From Sipunculus nudus (taxonomy: Eukaryota; Annelida; Sipuncula; Golfingiida; Sipunculidae), in the NCBI GenBank assembly GCA_026874595.1, contig CM049313.1:47626159-47690158 (forward strand): 64,000 nucleotides of DNA, given 5' to 3'. Within the stretch, counting starts at the first letter, position 1; each line of letters starts with the position of its first letter. The position numbers and the translations under genes were made by a program. The notes under the pieces are model-generated. The model saw only the letters and a list, made by a program, of their open reading frames with translations, searched no databases and had not been told where the DNA came from. Positions 11,257 through 25,255 of this stretch are shown piece by piece.

Positions 11257-11517
11257 TCTCTGTCAGATAACCATCTGTATGAAGAATTAAGTGGATAAAA
11301 GAAGTGCCAAACTTACTGCTTGATTCCTCGAGGGGGTGGTGGCACATACACAAGCATTAAGATCTCTGGACATTGTCAGTCCTTTTCTTCTATAGGTGTA
11401 TCTCCTACATGACTTGTACCCACATAAAGTAGCAAATGGAATTGAGAGCTGCCTTTTATGTCTTATACAATTCTGAAGTTGGGTGAGTTCTGTATTATTT
11501 TTGCTTTATATTTACAG

Positions 11518-11623
11518 GATGTGCTTCAGAGGCGACGACAGAGCATTTACCGATCTCATCCGTTCTTCCAGCTGGAGGTCCACCTAAAGGAAGGTCATGA
11601 CCTTGTTGTCAGAGATTCCTGTG
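11518..11623 (+). CDS. MCTP: MCTP exon: start of the C2A domain
   Basis: This internal exon follows the acceptor tttatatttacag and ends at the donor g|gtaagtg. It encodes 35 codons plus one base (phase 1 exit), read from gat at 11518. The product runs from a basic stretch (RRRQ, residues 5-8 of the visible protein) into FFQLEVHLKEGHDLVVRDSC, the first beta strands and first calcium loop of a C2 domain. The pattern HLKEGxxLVVRDxCGTSDPYVKF after the join to 33577 is characteristic of C2A in MCTP proteins, ER-anchored calcium and lipid binders. Asp33 of the visible product is the first calcium ligand. Earlier exons, including the start codon, are not in the window or were not recognised. Confidence 0.88.
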
Positions 11624-12272
11624 GTAAGTGTTTATGTTTGTACCATTCGTTTTTGCAGGTAAACATCTTGTACCATCTCATCTACGTCATCTAGAGCCAT
11701 ATTGATTCACTGGTGTTCTGATACATTGTGATATATAGTGAAATATTGTGTCAGTATTTCCAGATGTCCCTGTATCAATTCACTGCTCTGCCAAAAATAT
11801 TTTTTTTAAAGATTAAAATGTTGTGCCTAACTTTCCACAATTTCTCAATATAAGAAAAATATCTTGTGGCAGGTGAATTTAATTTTGGAATGGGGCAAGA
11901 AAATATTTTTTTTAATGGAAAAGAAAAATTTTCTTATGACAAGATTTTATTTTCTTCTAAATAGATTATTTTTCTTTCTATCAGAAAGATTGCAAGTTAC
12001 CTTTGGATATTTTGATGAATGAAATTTTTCTTATGATAAGATTATAAATCTTCTTTTAAGAAAATTCTAGATATATTTTCTTAACTTTGAGAAAGCTGCC
12101 TATAAATCAAGAAAAATTATCCTGAGGATTTTTTGTCAACAGAAAATATTACTTTAGATGAGAAACATGCTCTTTTTTTCACCCCAGATGTACTCAGCTT
12201 CCGTAGTTAACCAGTAACACTATTAACCTCTTTTATACCCAGAGCCAATCTTTTTGCTATTTATTTTAGCTG

Positions 12273-12385
12273 TTTATTGTAGCCCAAACCTAATCACCTT
12301 GTTTGGTTAACCAATGAAAATCAACTAGATTTATTGTAGCCCAAAGCTTGTATCTGCATGTTTGGTTTACCAATGAGAATTAAAC
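12273..12385. repeat. Two-copy 57-bp tandem duplication
   Basis: tttattgtagcccaaa recurs at 12273 and 12330, and both copies continue to gtttggttaaccaatgaaaa or gtttggtttaccaatgagaa. The copies have diverged in the middle. No coding signal. Confidence 0.7.
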
Positions 12386-12784
12386 ACTTCTTCTCTCCTG
12401 AAGCTATTCAGCTTGGTTTATCAGAAAACCTGTCACCATGTTGCATTCAAACTAAAATAGCTGCGTTTTTAGTGTCCCCTATGGAATAAGTGCCACAGAC
12501 ATACCCATTAGATGATATAATGTAAAGTCTCTCTGAGAAGTCTTGGCAGGTTCAGCTTACTTAGTTCCAAAAAGCATTGCTGTGAAAGGGAAAGCCATGC
12601 TTAGGGTGGCTAGAATGGTATTGGCAGATACAATTTCATATTTTAAAACTACTTAAGCTTTTTAAGGTGTGCTTTGTCTGTTCTTTCCCTATCGCTTTGA
12701 TCTATAAAGTGCATATATATCTATGGCATATAATATGCTATATATGTCTCTCTTTCTCTTTGTCTTCCAAAGTTTTGTTTTTAT

Positions 12785-14174
12785 TATGCCCCCGCCACAA
12801 AGTGGCCGGGGCATATAGTTTTACCCATGTCCGTCATTCCGTCCTTCCATCCTTCCGTCCTTCCGAAATCAAACAGTTGTACAGACTTTTTATCGCAATG
12901 CCTGCAGATATTGGCCTGATTTTTTGGTGTGTGGGCAGATATAGACCAGTTACAGATCGAGATGCGTTTCGTCCTGGTTGACTTACTTTTGACCGTTTTA
13001 CGGCTCCTAAACTTAGAAAATTTCATGAAAAATAGAAATTTTCATGACAAATACACATGTACGGACTTTTTTTTGCAATGCCTGCAGATATTGGCCTGAT
13101 TTTTGGTGTGTCGGCAGATAATGACCAGTTACAGATCAAGTTCGCGTTTTGTCCCAGTTGACCTACTTTTGACTGTTTTACGGTCCTAAACTTAGAAAAT
13201 TTCATGAAAAATAGAAATTTTCATCACAAATACACATGTATGGACTTTTTTTCGCAATGCCTGCAGATATTGGCCTGATTTTTTGTGTGTGGGCAGATAA
13301 TGACCAGTTACAGATCGAGTTCGCGTTTTGTCCAGGTTGACCTACTTTTGAACTTTTTACGCCACCTTAACTTAGAAAATTTCATGAAAAATAGAAATTT
13401 AATATTCATGACAGATACACATGTATGGACTTTTTTTCGCAATGCCTCCAGATATTGGCCTGATTTTTTATGTGTGGGCAGATATAGACCAGTTACAGAT
13501 CGAGTTCACCTTTTGTCCCGGTTGACCTACTTTTGACTGTTTTACTGCTCCTGAACATAGAAAATTTCATGAAAAATATGAAATTTCAAGACAAATACAC
13601 ATGTACAGACTTTTTTTCTCAATGCCTGCAGATATTGGCCAGATTTTTGGTGTGTGGGCAGATATTGACCAGTTACAGATTGAGTTTGCGTTTTGTCCCA
13701 GTTGACCTATTTTGACTGTTTAACAGCTCCTGAACATAGAAAATGTCATGTAAAATATAAATTTTCATGACAAATACACTTGTACAGACTTTTCTTTGCA
13801 ATACCTGCAGATATTGGCCTGATTTTTTATGTGTGGGCAGATAATGACAGTTACAGATCGAGTTTGCGTTTCGTCCCGGTTGACCTACTTTTGATTGTTT
13901 TATGGCTCCTGAACATAGAAAATTTCATGAAAGACAGAAATTTTTATGGAAAATGCACATGTATGGACTTTTTTTCACAATGCCTGCATATACTGGCATG
14001 ATTTTTGGTGTGTTGCTTGATAATGACCCGTTACAGATGGAGTTTGCATTTTGCCCTTCTTGACCTACTTTTGACCATACGACACCTCCTGAACTAAAAA
14101 AAAATTTTCAAAATTTTACAAATGTTTCTAATTTGCCCCAGGCGGGGGCATTTGTGTAGTTCCGACACATCTAG
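12785..14174 (+). mobile_element. Hairpin-ended (pearl/Helitron-like) element with seven 180-bp repeats
   Basis: The left end (12785-12815) is a hairpin, tatgcccccgcc-loop-ggccggggcata, followed by a ccgtcattccgtccttcc tract. The core is seven tandem units: the marker cctgcagatattgg or a variant sits at 12901, 13081, 13260, 13445, 13625, 13804 and 13983, spacing 179-185. The right end has a 6-bp hairpin tgcccc-aggc-ggggca, then a second hairpin tgtgt-agttccg-acaca, then tCTAG at 14171-14174 followed by tt. A 3' hairpin close to CTAG and no target duplication is what Helitron-type elements show, and satellite cores are known from the bivalve pearl elements. Several units keep frames of 60-104 codons open; none is a gene. 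Confidence 0.75.
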
Positions 14175-16529
14175 TTTATATATGTATCAACCCTGACAAT
14201 AGTGATACACACAGTATGTAATATAATTCAAAAGTATAAATTTTCATTGTTGTAGGAACTTGTTCCAAAGAAGACTTTTATTTTACTCTCTCTCTCTGTG
14301 AGCATTTAGGTGTTGCAAAAATAAAGACAATGTATTGAATTTTAATCACATACATTTGACTTAGACAATACACATACATGCTTTAAAAGGAAATAATCAT
14401 GCAGTACATGCTACAACAATTCACCAGTACACTGGTTCGTCCCGATGCAAAGAAAAATATTCTATCAGTATTGTTAAATGTTGTTGATGTCTCACCATCC
14501 AGCAGAAAATCCAACATTTAATTAACGACCTCTTGCATTAAGAAAAGGTCAGTGGCCGTGCCCAGGTTAGGTGTTAATCACCATGTGATTGACTAATTGC
14601 TGCACGGTCAGTCCATTTGGAAGGGACTTAATTAGTGTAGTTAATTATTAATTTTTCCTAAAGTGTACGTGGAGGCAGTGACATATTGGGAATTTGAACA
14701 AAGAAGTCCAATGACTTGAAATCTGCACTAGCTCTAACAGTTTACTTATATGTATCGTATCATGTATCATATTGTTAGTAAAGTATTGCCATATGTATCG
14801 TTTTGTCAGATTATATATTTTGTGTTTATACCCCTAGAAATAATTACTCATCTGTCAATGCAGGTATAACTCTTTATCTCCTTTGTCTTCTTCATCCCCA
14901 CCCACACCTGTCAGCTGCTGGATTATTGGATGTAGACTGTATATTACCTTATAATTACATGGATGATAGTGAGAAATAATAATTAAATTCACTATTTCAC
15001 ATATGCTGTAATAGGATTATATTAAGTACTTAAGAATTCTATAATCATTAGCAGAGATAATGTCTCCCTGTAAACTATGTGATATAATTTCATGAAATGC
15101 TTTAAGAAGGACAAACTGATCCTGTGGTAATTAAGTATGGACTTAAAGTCAACATAGATTTCCATTTCTTGTTATTATGGAGACTCTAATTAAACCTGTA
15201 TTAATTGTTTGGTCATCTTGAGACCAATTCTTATTTACAGATTTATATCATTGACTCTTGTGTAACCTAATATAGTTTTTAAATTACTTTAAATAGATAA
15301 TCATATGTCATTTAACACAGATTCTATATCAATCCATGAATGCAGAATTGAATTGATATAGAGAGAAAATTTATATTAGTTCGAAATTCAATTCAATTGA
15401 TTTGAAAAAAATGAAAAAAATTCAAATGATCTAGAATTAAGTCTAAGGCCCATACAAATTGAGCAGAAATTGAACAAATATTCCAGCTCTCGTATTTTCC
15501 TAATTATTTCTACATTTCAATGCTTTTGTCATGGGGCAGATCAACCTTGCAGTACGTGTTTTGCCAAAAATAGTTGTATTTAAAGGTGCCACAAGGAGCA
15601 GATAAAATGCTGCTTTATAATCTCTGATACATGTACCAGGTTACTTTTTTTTAAATTTTATTGCAAATGTGAATTGAATTTGAATTTAAAATAACTTGAG
15701 TTGAATTGGGACAAACGTTTTCCTAACAAACCTAAATGAATTGGAGTTGAAGTTAGATAAACATTTTTTAAATTGGAATTGATTTGGAATTGAAAATACT
15801 GAATTAACCCAAGGTCTGCATGGTTATTTTGTAAATTATCCTACATAATGCATCAAGGTTTTAAATGTGATTAAAAATTTCTTTAATAATTTGTATGCTA
15901 TAAGAATTAAATTAGTCCTTTTCTTGTAAATTTGTCTTCATGCTGTCTGCTCAAGGTGCTGTACATGACAACTTCACTTAGATATTGCACTGATATAGTA
16001 ATATATATATATTAAGGTAGAATTAACCTAAGGTTTATATTCAAAGGGTTACATAATAACTTTTCGATTCAAAGCATTCATGAAAAAGTAATGAACTATT
16101 GCATAAATCAATTGACAAGAAAACATAAAAGGGTGAATGTAAACATTGTAAGATTAAACAAAATGGGTTACCAACAACTGTAAGTGGTTCCTTTGGTATG
16201 TGTTACACTAAACTGTTATCTAATTAATCTCATTGTACTGTGTTAATAGTCTTTTCTGTTTTTGGAGTATAATACAGTACTGTGGTTAGTTTTGAGCACA
16301 AAATAAAGGGGAAATTATAATGAGAAAAAGCTTTTGTTAATAAGATGTCCCATCTACAGAGGTTTAGTGTCCTTTATATTTAATGTAGCCCCATGCGCAA
16401 ATGTATATCTCTCATATGATATCCATGTAGTGTTAAACAATTGGAAAAGATTGATATTACAGATAATAATAATATATTTTTTTATGTACCAGTATACAGC
16501 TGTGTTTCCATGTGTGGGTATATGTGTAT

Positions 16530-16533
<4 letters not shown>

Positions 16534-16608
<75 letters not shown>
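16534..16608. repeat. (TA)n microsatellite
   Basis: About 37 TA units without interruption. They create Tyr-Ile frames on both strands that are not genes. Confidence 0.97.
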
Positions 16609-16609
<1 letters not shown>

Positions 16610-19600
16610 TTGATAAAATAGGTGTGTTTCCATATGTGCCTACATAACTGGCAGATTTAACATATAAATTTTTACAGTGGATTGAGCAGGCCTTCAACCA
16701 AAAGATGTTGGAGTTAAGTTATTTTACCCTGAATCCTTGAGTTCACACAGCTAGAGCCTATGTGTGAATATTGCTCATGTGGTGATTTTCTCACATATAA
16801 ACACAAACACATATACACTGACAGACTCATGCATTGAAACACCCAAGTTACAAAATCATAAGAGTGATTTTTCATGCATATATGCACACATGGAAATACC
16901 CCTTAATGAACAAGAATTTCCACTTATTCGTTGTTCCCATGAATTGGTAAGATTTTGTAAGTATATTATATGTATAGGTATGGGGGGATCACAATAACCA
17001 TGTAAATCACTGAAAAAGTGCGAATGCGAAAATTCATCATTATACATGGATGTTAAGCCAACCACACAGTCATCCTATCACAGGAACTCTGTAGCATGAT
17101 GCAAGGTCTGAAGGTCACAGACAGGTAAGGCCTGCCAGAGAGATTGAAGTCACACGGCTCAGGAGTTACAGCCTGGTCCAGACAGGTACACCTATATTGT
17201 TGGCGGTGACATTTCAGGAGGTCAGAAGCAGAGCCAGAATTTGCACATGTATGATGGGCAGTTCATTCAGAATCCTTCCAGCACTCTGAGAGAAATGTGT
17301 ACCAGCTGGGTCAATTGCAAAGCCGGAGATCCCCAGTTTACACCTTGGTTGTGCATTTAACACCTAGAGTTTATAATCTGACCTCAGAAATCCTGAGCAT
17401 CACATCTTGATTATCTTTTGACATCATTCCTTCATGCAGCCGATGAAAGTGTGACTCAGAGGATGTAAATCTGTCACAGTGTGTCATTTTGAATTTCCCT
17501 TTCATTCAGTAAATTGTTGATTTTATTGTTTCTTATTGTCCCTGACTCAGAATATGTCACTGATGTCTACTAGTAGAATATAGCTTCAGTACAGAGAACC
17601 AGCTTTACAATATTTCTCATAAGTTACCAAAGTTCATCATGGAGAACTAGTATTGTATCTCATCTGATGCCTCTGTGTCAACATTTTGACCCTTTAAAAC
17701 TTTATTTAAAAAGGTATCTTTTTTAGAAAGTCCACTTTGTTATATTTTTTCATTTTTTTCAGGTGTTTTATACTCCCCCCAGTTATAATCTTGTTCAAGT
17801 TTATGAATGTAGATTACATTTTTGAACTTAGTGGGTTTAGAAAACAGGATTTGGTATTACTCCTCTTTGGCAGGTGTTTAAAAAATGCCATGTGGAAACC
17901 TTTTTCTTTTCATTTACTTAGTTTCTGGCATTACTTAATTCCCAAGTGAATACCAGATGTGTTCAGAAAATTCAGGAGAGGTCTTCAGCTTCCTCATAAG
18001 AGGCTTCATCTGGGTACGGGTGTGTGTGCAGTTATTGAACATTTTGTAGTCAAGGCTTTGGGCAGACAAATGGTTTAAGACATTGTTAGATCATTGATAT
18101 AGAATGACTACAGTATGTCATTTAATTTACATGGTTTGGCAGGCTTTTGTATTTTAACTATCATTGACTTGACTAGAGTTAATAAAGGCATTAGAGAAGT
18201 CCTTTTAGGTGTATGGGCATTGGTTTTATCCTGTATATTTGTATGTGAATGTTGAAACTAATAGAAAGGAGGATATATCCCAGTTAATCTGGATATATTT
18301 GACAATATGCCCATCACCCCCCCTCCCCAAACAAATAAAAAAATCTGTATTGCCCTTTTGGAGCTAGGCTTTTGTTTAAAAATTTGCAGACATGAAAGTT
18401 AACTGTAAGCTTGTTTTACAGAACATTGTGATGTATTAGTCTTTGAACAGGAAAAAAAATTTAATCACCATTCATAGGTTCTTCTTGATAAGTTCAAGTC
18501 CATTAACTCATTAATTGAACAATTAGCTTTACCCCAAAGTACAGCTCCAATTTATGTCTCACTTACCATGTTTCTTTTAAAAATCTTCACAGAGCCACTA
18601 AAGGCTATAGCGGAAGAAGTTCTAATGCATAAGATAAATATCTAGGCAGTTTATAAATGATTCAAAGAAAAAAAATTACAAGACAGAAATATTTTATATG
18701 GAAAAAGATGAATGAGTATAATTACATGTAACACCAAGTCGGGTTTATCTGTATTATGACACCAGGCAGAATGGTTGAACACATTCCGTGTGGTGAGGGT
18801 GTTAATAATTTACTGGTCACAGACTGATGGGGAAGCAAAAGCCAGGTTTAGCATCCACAGACACATAAATAAGCCATTCTAAGGACCTAAATTTAGAACA
18901 AAGTAACTAATGGTGTGGTTTTAGTGTGCGGCTGTTTTTCCTCATGAAAGATTGAAAAGAAAAAGTCATAGAAAGTAATATGGCTCATTCAGAAAATCTT
19001 CATAAGGCTTCACTTGCATAATTGCCAAAATGGAATTTATTTTTCATTTACAATCTGTGGTGATTTCCTTTTCTTTCATATTTACTATTGCTGACTTTTT
19101 ATTTGACACCTACATTGTTTTGCCTTCCTCATAAAATATTTGGAAAACAATGCAATAGGATTTCTGCATTCTTGGCTACCATTATAAAATAGACTATAAA
19201 TCTTTTAACTGCAGTAATTTCCTGTTATTGCAGTGTGTCTATCATATAGCAGAAATTTTAGGTGACAGTGGTTTCAATATTGAACATAATGCCCTGTTAA
19301 CATTTAGAGGCAAATATTTTCCGGTGAACTGGCTATTTCCCAGCAGCATCTGGATGTACTCAATCTGATTGGGTGAAATACAATATGATTATGAATTTAG
19401 TCACTGAACAAGTTATTGATTCACCCATATACTCAGATATTTAATAGCACTTTGGTTACATTAGCTGTAGACCTGTATTTTTAACATTCATGTTATTAAC
19501 TTTCCACTCCTTAAATTATTACTGGCTAGGTCCGAAAGAAATTGAAATAATATATGACAGCCCAGTTGTACTTTAAAGTAGAAAGCACTCAAAGAGCACA

Positions 19601-19989
19601 TACCTCTGGCAAAAGATTAACATCAAAACAACAAAATAGCATAATAAAATAATATTCACAAGAAAAGCAAATATTAGGGTTGAAAGTATCAGTTTTTTTA
19701 AATATCTTTAATGATATACAAAATGTTCACTTAGTCCTTTTTTGAATCTTTAGTCATTTATCTCTGTCATTATAGTTGATGCCCGCATGACGAGTGTTCT
19801 GGATAGTTTTAGTTTACCAATAAGTCAGTCTTCTATGGTTTAAGACAGGCTTCTCTTCAATATTTAAACTTCAAATGTGATATATTTTCCATCAGATTTT
19901 ATGTCTGTAGAAATCATGGATATGAATTTGTGATAATTAATAAGTATATCAGAATGTGCAACCTGCTGAAAAAAATAAAAAGAAATAAT

Positions 19990-20530
19990 CCACCTCATGA
20001 ATCTTCAGTAAGCTTGGTTATTATATTTGAATCTAGATCATTTGCTGTGTATGATAGCTTGTCTAGCATCAGGTACCGGTATATTAAATCCTATTTTGAA
20101 AGACATTTATTTTCCAAACTGTTAAGTTAATCATACCTGCCACATCCCATATGTGGGGATTGATAGCAGCTGGTTTAGTCTGGTCACTCTATCATGTTTA
20201 ACTGACTTATTGCTCACACAAAGTGGAATATTTATGATGTTTCTCAGTAAAATTAATTTTATGATCAAATATGGCTAACTTTACAGCATGTTAAAAATAA
20301 ATAAGATAAACTATTTGCCTATAAATCTTCATACTACCTAATCCATCATATTTGCATCTGATGTTCTATATATGATAGGCCTTTTCAGGTCATATACTCC
20401 TATTGTGAAAGATATCCATCGTCCTCACTCTTATTTTAGTTCAGCAGTTTGGCATAACCTTATTATTAACACCACATACCATATATGGAGAGACTGATAT
20501 AAGCTGCATCAAGTCACTCAGACTATAGTT
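19990..20530. repeat. Diverged tandem duplication, period about 320-335 bp
   Basis: Matching blocks recur in the same order: atatttgaatctagat / atatttgcatctgatg; gaaagacatttattttcc / gaaagatatccatcgtcc; caaactgttaagttaatca / cagtttggcataaccttat; cacatcccatatgtggggattgatagcagctg / cacataccatatatggagagactgatataagctg. The copies are old. No function is suggested. Confidence 0.5.
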
Positions 20531-20660
20531 TATTCTAAAACCCTTGTCCACTTGTTTCTTTGCATTTATATTTTTGTAAGGCAAACTACACTTCTTAAGC
20601 AGTGGTTATACTCTTTATTAATTCTATAACTTGAACCAATCACTGCTTTAAATAGCAAGT

Positions 20661-20824
20661 TTTTCAGGGTTTCACCACCAGCTAAGAATTAAAATCAGAC
20701 CAATGACAGCCGTGTGTTGTATTATGCATCCGACTCCCAAGTTTTAAACCCGTGACACCTCCCCCTCATTGGTTTGATTATAATTCTTGGCCCTCTGCCA
20801 GGCCTGGTGGTGAAACCCTGAAAA
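20661..20824. mobile_element. Palindromic MITE, copy 1
   Basis: The ends are a perfect inverted repeat of 21 bases, including CAGGGTTTCACCACCAG. The inverted match continues inward imperfectly (taagaattaaaatcagaccaatga against tcattggtttgattataattctt). The whole 164 bp can fold back on itself. No clear target-site duplication is visible. A second, more decayed copy lies at 51081-51214. Confidence 0.75.
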
Positions 20825-22497
20825 TCTAGTCAAACAAAGCAGCGGTTAAAACAAAGGAGACAAAGAACAACTGCAGTGTTTAACTGCTGCATTAGGGTTA
20901 TGGAGAGAAACAAGCACATGCAGATATTTTTTACACCATAGGCAGACAGGGGTGAATGCCTAATTATGTAACTTAATAACTTGATGAGATATTCTTGTTA
21001 ACAATTTAAAACATATTATGAAAGCCAAGCCAATGCTTTAGTGACATCTTTCTGCCAGGCGTATGAAATGGACATGACGAAGAACAGTGATGATGTCATA
21101 ATAGGCTGTTACTTCATCCATCACCATAGAACCAATGATCAAGATCTGTAGTTTTTTCATGTAGAGTGAAGATTGCTCTTACCAAATGCGTGTTATATTG
21201 TCACATGAGTGTCATAACCATTTCCTTGACAGCAATTAGTGGTCACTTAATAAGCAATGCCATAAATCACTGATATACATAGCACCAGGTTGTAAAATTA
21301 AATAATATTTATACCATGATTGGGTATGATTCTTAAAGTTACTCATTTTACTCTTCCTCTCTTAAGAGCAACTTTTATTTTGCCAGTTGTTTTACAATAA
21401 AAAAATTCTTGAACAACAGGTGGACAGGGGTAGTGGAATGGACTATATACTTTATTTGATTTTGTTGCTTATTGAAGTGAAACAAATGTATGATATTTCA
21501 GAGCTGATTAATTGAAAAGTTATTTTTACTTCAACCTGCACACTTCATTTAATCTTGTTTTCTATTATTAACATATTCCTTGGAATTACACACTTTTGTT
21601 GAATATATTCTTGAATCTTCTTGGCCATTCCTGAAACTGATGACTGGCATATTTGTCTAATAGTAAAAATTCCAGTCACAAACATAATTTCGGAAAATAT
21701 TTGCAAAAATTATATTTCGACTTAAAATATTTTCCTGAATGGCACATGTGTGTACCTTTAATCTGTTCTAGTGATATATGGATGGGGTTTTGGAAATTAA
21801 CCCCTATCAGTTGCTTACAATAAAATGACTTCTAATCAATATTTCCTTAGAAACTTGGTATATGACAAAATTGGTAACAAGGATGCATTTTCCATTCATA
21901 CACTGGACAAAATAACCAGTATAAACACATAAAGCAGCTTGAATTTTATCTGTACAGCCAGAAGGTAAACCTATTAACTGATATTCCCAAAGACATAACA
22001 GTGTTATTGTAGAGCACTGTTATTCAAAGATATTATAATCCCAGAAAACCTTAATATTTAGTCCATAATTCTGTCTGACTTGAGAATTATGTTGTTTTCT
22101 GTAAATGAGGGACCTGAATCCCTAAAGCTGTACTGTCTGTTGTCTGCCTGATAACAATAGGGCCAACTTCCGAACTGCTGCTGGCATGCAATCCAGCAAT
22201 ACTTAGTTGACTGTTAACAAGACTTATCAATGTCTTTGGTGTATAAGAAGATAGCAGGAGTTGGACCAGCAGGCCTTTGTTAATGACTGTGTTCAAGCAG
22301 CTGTCCTGCCCAGTGTGGACTGATTAAACCTCTGATGACCAGAGAATGCCATTAAGGATCCAATTAGCTCATCCTTAAGGATGTCTGTGACAGTTCAGCT
22401 TTGTAAGTTCTTTGTAAAGTTGTTTCCAAATAAAAAATGATAACTAAAGTTGTGTAAAACAATGAAATTTGGCCATTAATTCTTTCTTGTGTTTCCA

Positions 22498-24200
22498 GAG
22501 ATGAGCTGAAAATGCTGATGTCACATTTCCGCAATTTGCATATTTTTCCGAAAATGTTACTGATATTGCTACCAAACTAATGCCCCCCCACTCCAACATT
22601 GCAAATGGCATATGCCTGTAAAGGTTTCAAATTTCTATGTTGTATGTTTTATCCGGAAAAGTAGCCTTACTGAAAAGCGCTGAGTCATCTATATCATATG
22701 GTTCCGCATGAGTGATTTTCCAGCGGTACCCAATGTAATGTTAGGAACCAGATATATGATGGTAGGTTTTTCATCCATTTGTCTGTACTCCTGATAAATA
22801 AGGAGAAAATCAACATTGAAAATTTAAAAAAAAATGACCTTTCAGGGTCAAAGGACCATTAAAGTATTTATTTAGCACCACACATGCATTCAAGGTTATC
22901 ATGTATAACTTGTATATTTACCAGGTAGTGATCTATCAAATACAGAAGGTGGAGAGATAATGGAATCTGATTGGTTATCAATTTATCACACATTGTTAGT
23001 TCTCCACTGCGCATGCGCAGAATTCGTAGTCGGGTTTCCACTTGGGATAACTAATCTTTTCTCTTGCGCCATTCCACTGAACAGCACGTCCCCAGAATTT
23101 TTACTTTTTCCACCACCTCCCCATCCTCCACCCTTTGTCAAATTGTTTTTGTATGCTTGTTAACTTGGGTTCTTTTAGTTGTAAAAAAATTTACCTCAGC
23201 TATGGTTCTTTCTTTTAAGCTCCATGTTGCACCACATTTACATATACAATGCTTGAGTTCTATGTCTTAATGTTTATGCTTGGGTGACTTTTTTTGGTTT
23301 CCCCCAGCACTATGTGTTATGTTTATAATTATAATTGTATCACTTGGTGTTTGATTTTACCTGGCAGTGCCCCTTGACAAGTTTTAATACATTATAATAA
23401 CTAACTAGTACATAATACTCTCACCTAGGCAATCATGGACTCTGCTTCGTTTCTGCCTGGAATGATTGACATTTAATTTGGGCACTTCTATCTGAATTAT
23501 TGAGTCATTTTCATAAATGACATAAACGGCAGACCTTGTTTTCTATCTTTGTTTGATTGAATGCATGGGTGTGTGGCTGGATAAATCACGCTTTTTTACC
23601 CCCTGCGACCTTTAAAAAAATAGCTAAAGGTCACTGAAACTGGGTCAAATTAATTGGAGTATACTAAGGTATATTCTGTTTTAGTATCAATCAAATCAAA
23701 TGAAAAAAGTGGCAGAATAATTTGAAAAATAAAGAAATGAGCTGAAAATGCTGACGTCACATTTAGTAAGTTGCATATTATTAAAAAAATATTTAAGGTA
23801 TTGATACCAATTTTGCCACTGCACTCCTATGTTGTAAAACACACATGTCTGTCAGGTTTTTAACTTTCTAGGTCATACGGCTAATACAGAAACATAGTGT
23901 ATCTGAAAAGTGCCAAGTCACCTTTCTCATATGGTTCCAAATGAGTGAATTTTTAGCGGTAATGTAGGGAACCAGATGATATAGGTGATTTTTCATCCAT
24001 ATGTCTGTACCCCTTATAGTTAAGAAGATAATCAGTATTGAAAATAAAAAAGTGCACTTTTTGACCACTGTGACCTTGAAAAATAGGTCTAGGTCATTGA
24101 AACTAGGACAAAATTAATTGGCTAATGGGTAGGGTACATCCTGTGTAACTATAAATGGAATCAGATGGAAAAGTGGCAGAATAATAAATGCCAAAAACAG
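22498..24200. repeat. Satellite-like family, unit about 460 bp, in three partial copies
   Basis: Block 22498-22860 and block 23738-24067 share a long series of matches: gatgagctgaaaatgctgatgtcaca, tatcatatggttcc, ggaaccagatata, ttttcatccatttgtctgtac. A gaccttt..aaaataggt..aggtca..gaaact block occurs at about 23606 and again at about 24069, setting a period near 463. A last partial copy ends near 24200. Unrelated sequence at 22870-23590 separates the first copy from the pair. Coding potential is absent. Confidence 0.7.
23008..23019. promoter_or_regulatory. Perfect NRF1-type palindrome TGCGCATGCGCA
   Basis: The 12-mer matches the NRF1 consensus YGCGCAYGCGCR at every position. It stands between copies of the 460-bp repeat, in an otherwise AT-rich intron, and no exon follows. 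Function as an intronic promoter or enhancer element is unproven. Confidence 0.35.
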
Positions 24201-24229
24201 ATAGATCTATCTATCCTAGGTGGAGATAC

Positions 24230-24230
<1 letters not shown>

Positions 24231-24260
<30 letters not shown>
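24231..24260. repeat. (TA)n(CA)n microsatellite
   Basis: About ten TA units followed by five CA units. Confidence 0.9.
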
Positions 24261-24589
24261 TCACCATTAGCAATAGGATATGATCATTTTGTTTGTCCCT
24301 GGGGCCAGTACTGCATGTCCAAATGTCAGCTTAGCTAGATTTGGGGTTGAATCTGTAAGACCAGCATTTGATGTTTCTTGAAGATCATGTAACTCTGCTT
24401 TGTCAATTTACAGTAAAATATGAAATTAAAAAAAAAAAGCTTCAAAACACCTGAAGAAATATTGAAGAACATTGATCTGTCAAAGAAAATGAGAAGGGAT
24501 ATGATTGAGGAAGATTTTACCATAAAAAAAACAAACAAGAGGAGTTGATCTAGGTTTTTTGAGCATTCAGAGAAAGCAAGGTTATTTAA

Positions 24590-24790
24590 GAAAGTGAAAG
24601 ATTAAAGAAAAGAAGAATACATGAGACATAAGAGAAAACAAAAGAAGGGAAAATGCTAAGAAAATTGAGCCTCACTAATATTTAGAGAAAGAAGATTATC
24701 AAGGAAGATCAAGCCATCAGAGAGACCAAGAGAAGGGAGAAGATGTAAGATTGAGCCATCAGAGACCTGTGTTCAACTGAGCCATTAGCA
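24590..24790 (+). repeat. Purine-rich degenerate repeat
   Basis: A strongly A/G-biased stretch with repeated words such as gattgagccatcagagacc, atcaagccatcagagagacc and aactgagccattag. This is simple sequence, not coding. Confidence 0.45.
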
Positions 24791-25255
24791 GTCATCCTTT
24801 GTCCATTAACTGGGCACATATTGTAACCGTTTGACCTATAAACTTCTAAATTAACATCCAGGTCTTGAGTATATCTCCTTGCATACCTAAACATAAGGTC
24901 ACTGTGTCCTACTTTCTCTAAGTTAAGTGTTTTGGGCTTGGACAAAAAAACTTTTGCACCCAACCAAATAAAAATGGTGCACGTCTACATAAATATAGCA
25001 TTATCATGAAGAATATACCAGTAGACTCGGCCAGTAGCAAAATCTGCTCATTTCAGGCTGTTGATATATGAAATTCTTTACATTTAGTGCACAAACTGAA
25101 AACACATGCAACATGTACACATAAACCTCTATCAGCATTGACAATGTGGAAAAATCCATATTTTCCAAGTTTTGATCACTACTGATGCAGCTATATCGCA
25201 AAATTGTTAAAATGACAGCAATCTAAGTTGAAAGTATTTCTCAGTGTCACAGAAT

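Noticed and set aside
12667-14001. Several 60-104 codon frames on both strands
   Set aside because: They lie in the 180-bp tandem units of the hairpin-ended element and repeat from unit to unit.
16334-16697. Frames with long Tyr-Ile runs
   Set aside because: Translation of the (TA)n microsatellite.
22331-22350. Hammerhead-like word ctctgatgaccagagaa
   Set aside because: The ctgatga core is present, but the required GAAA after stem II and the flanking stems are not.
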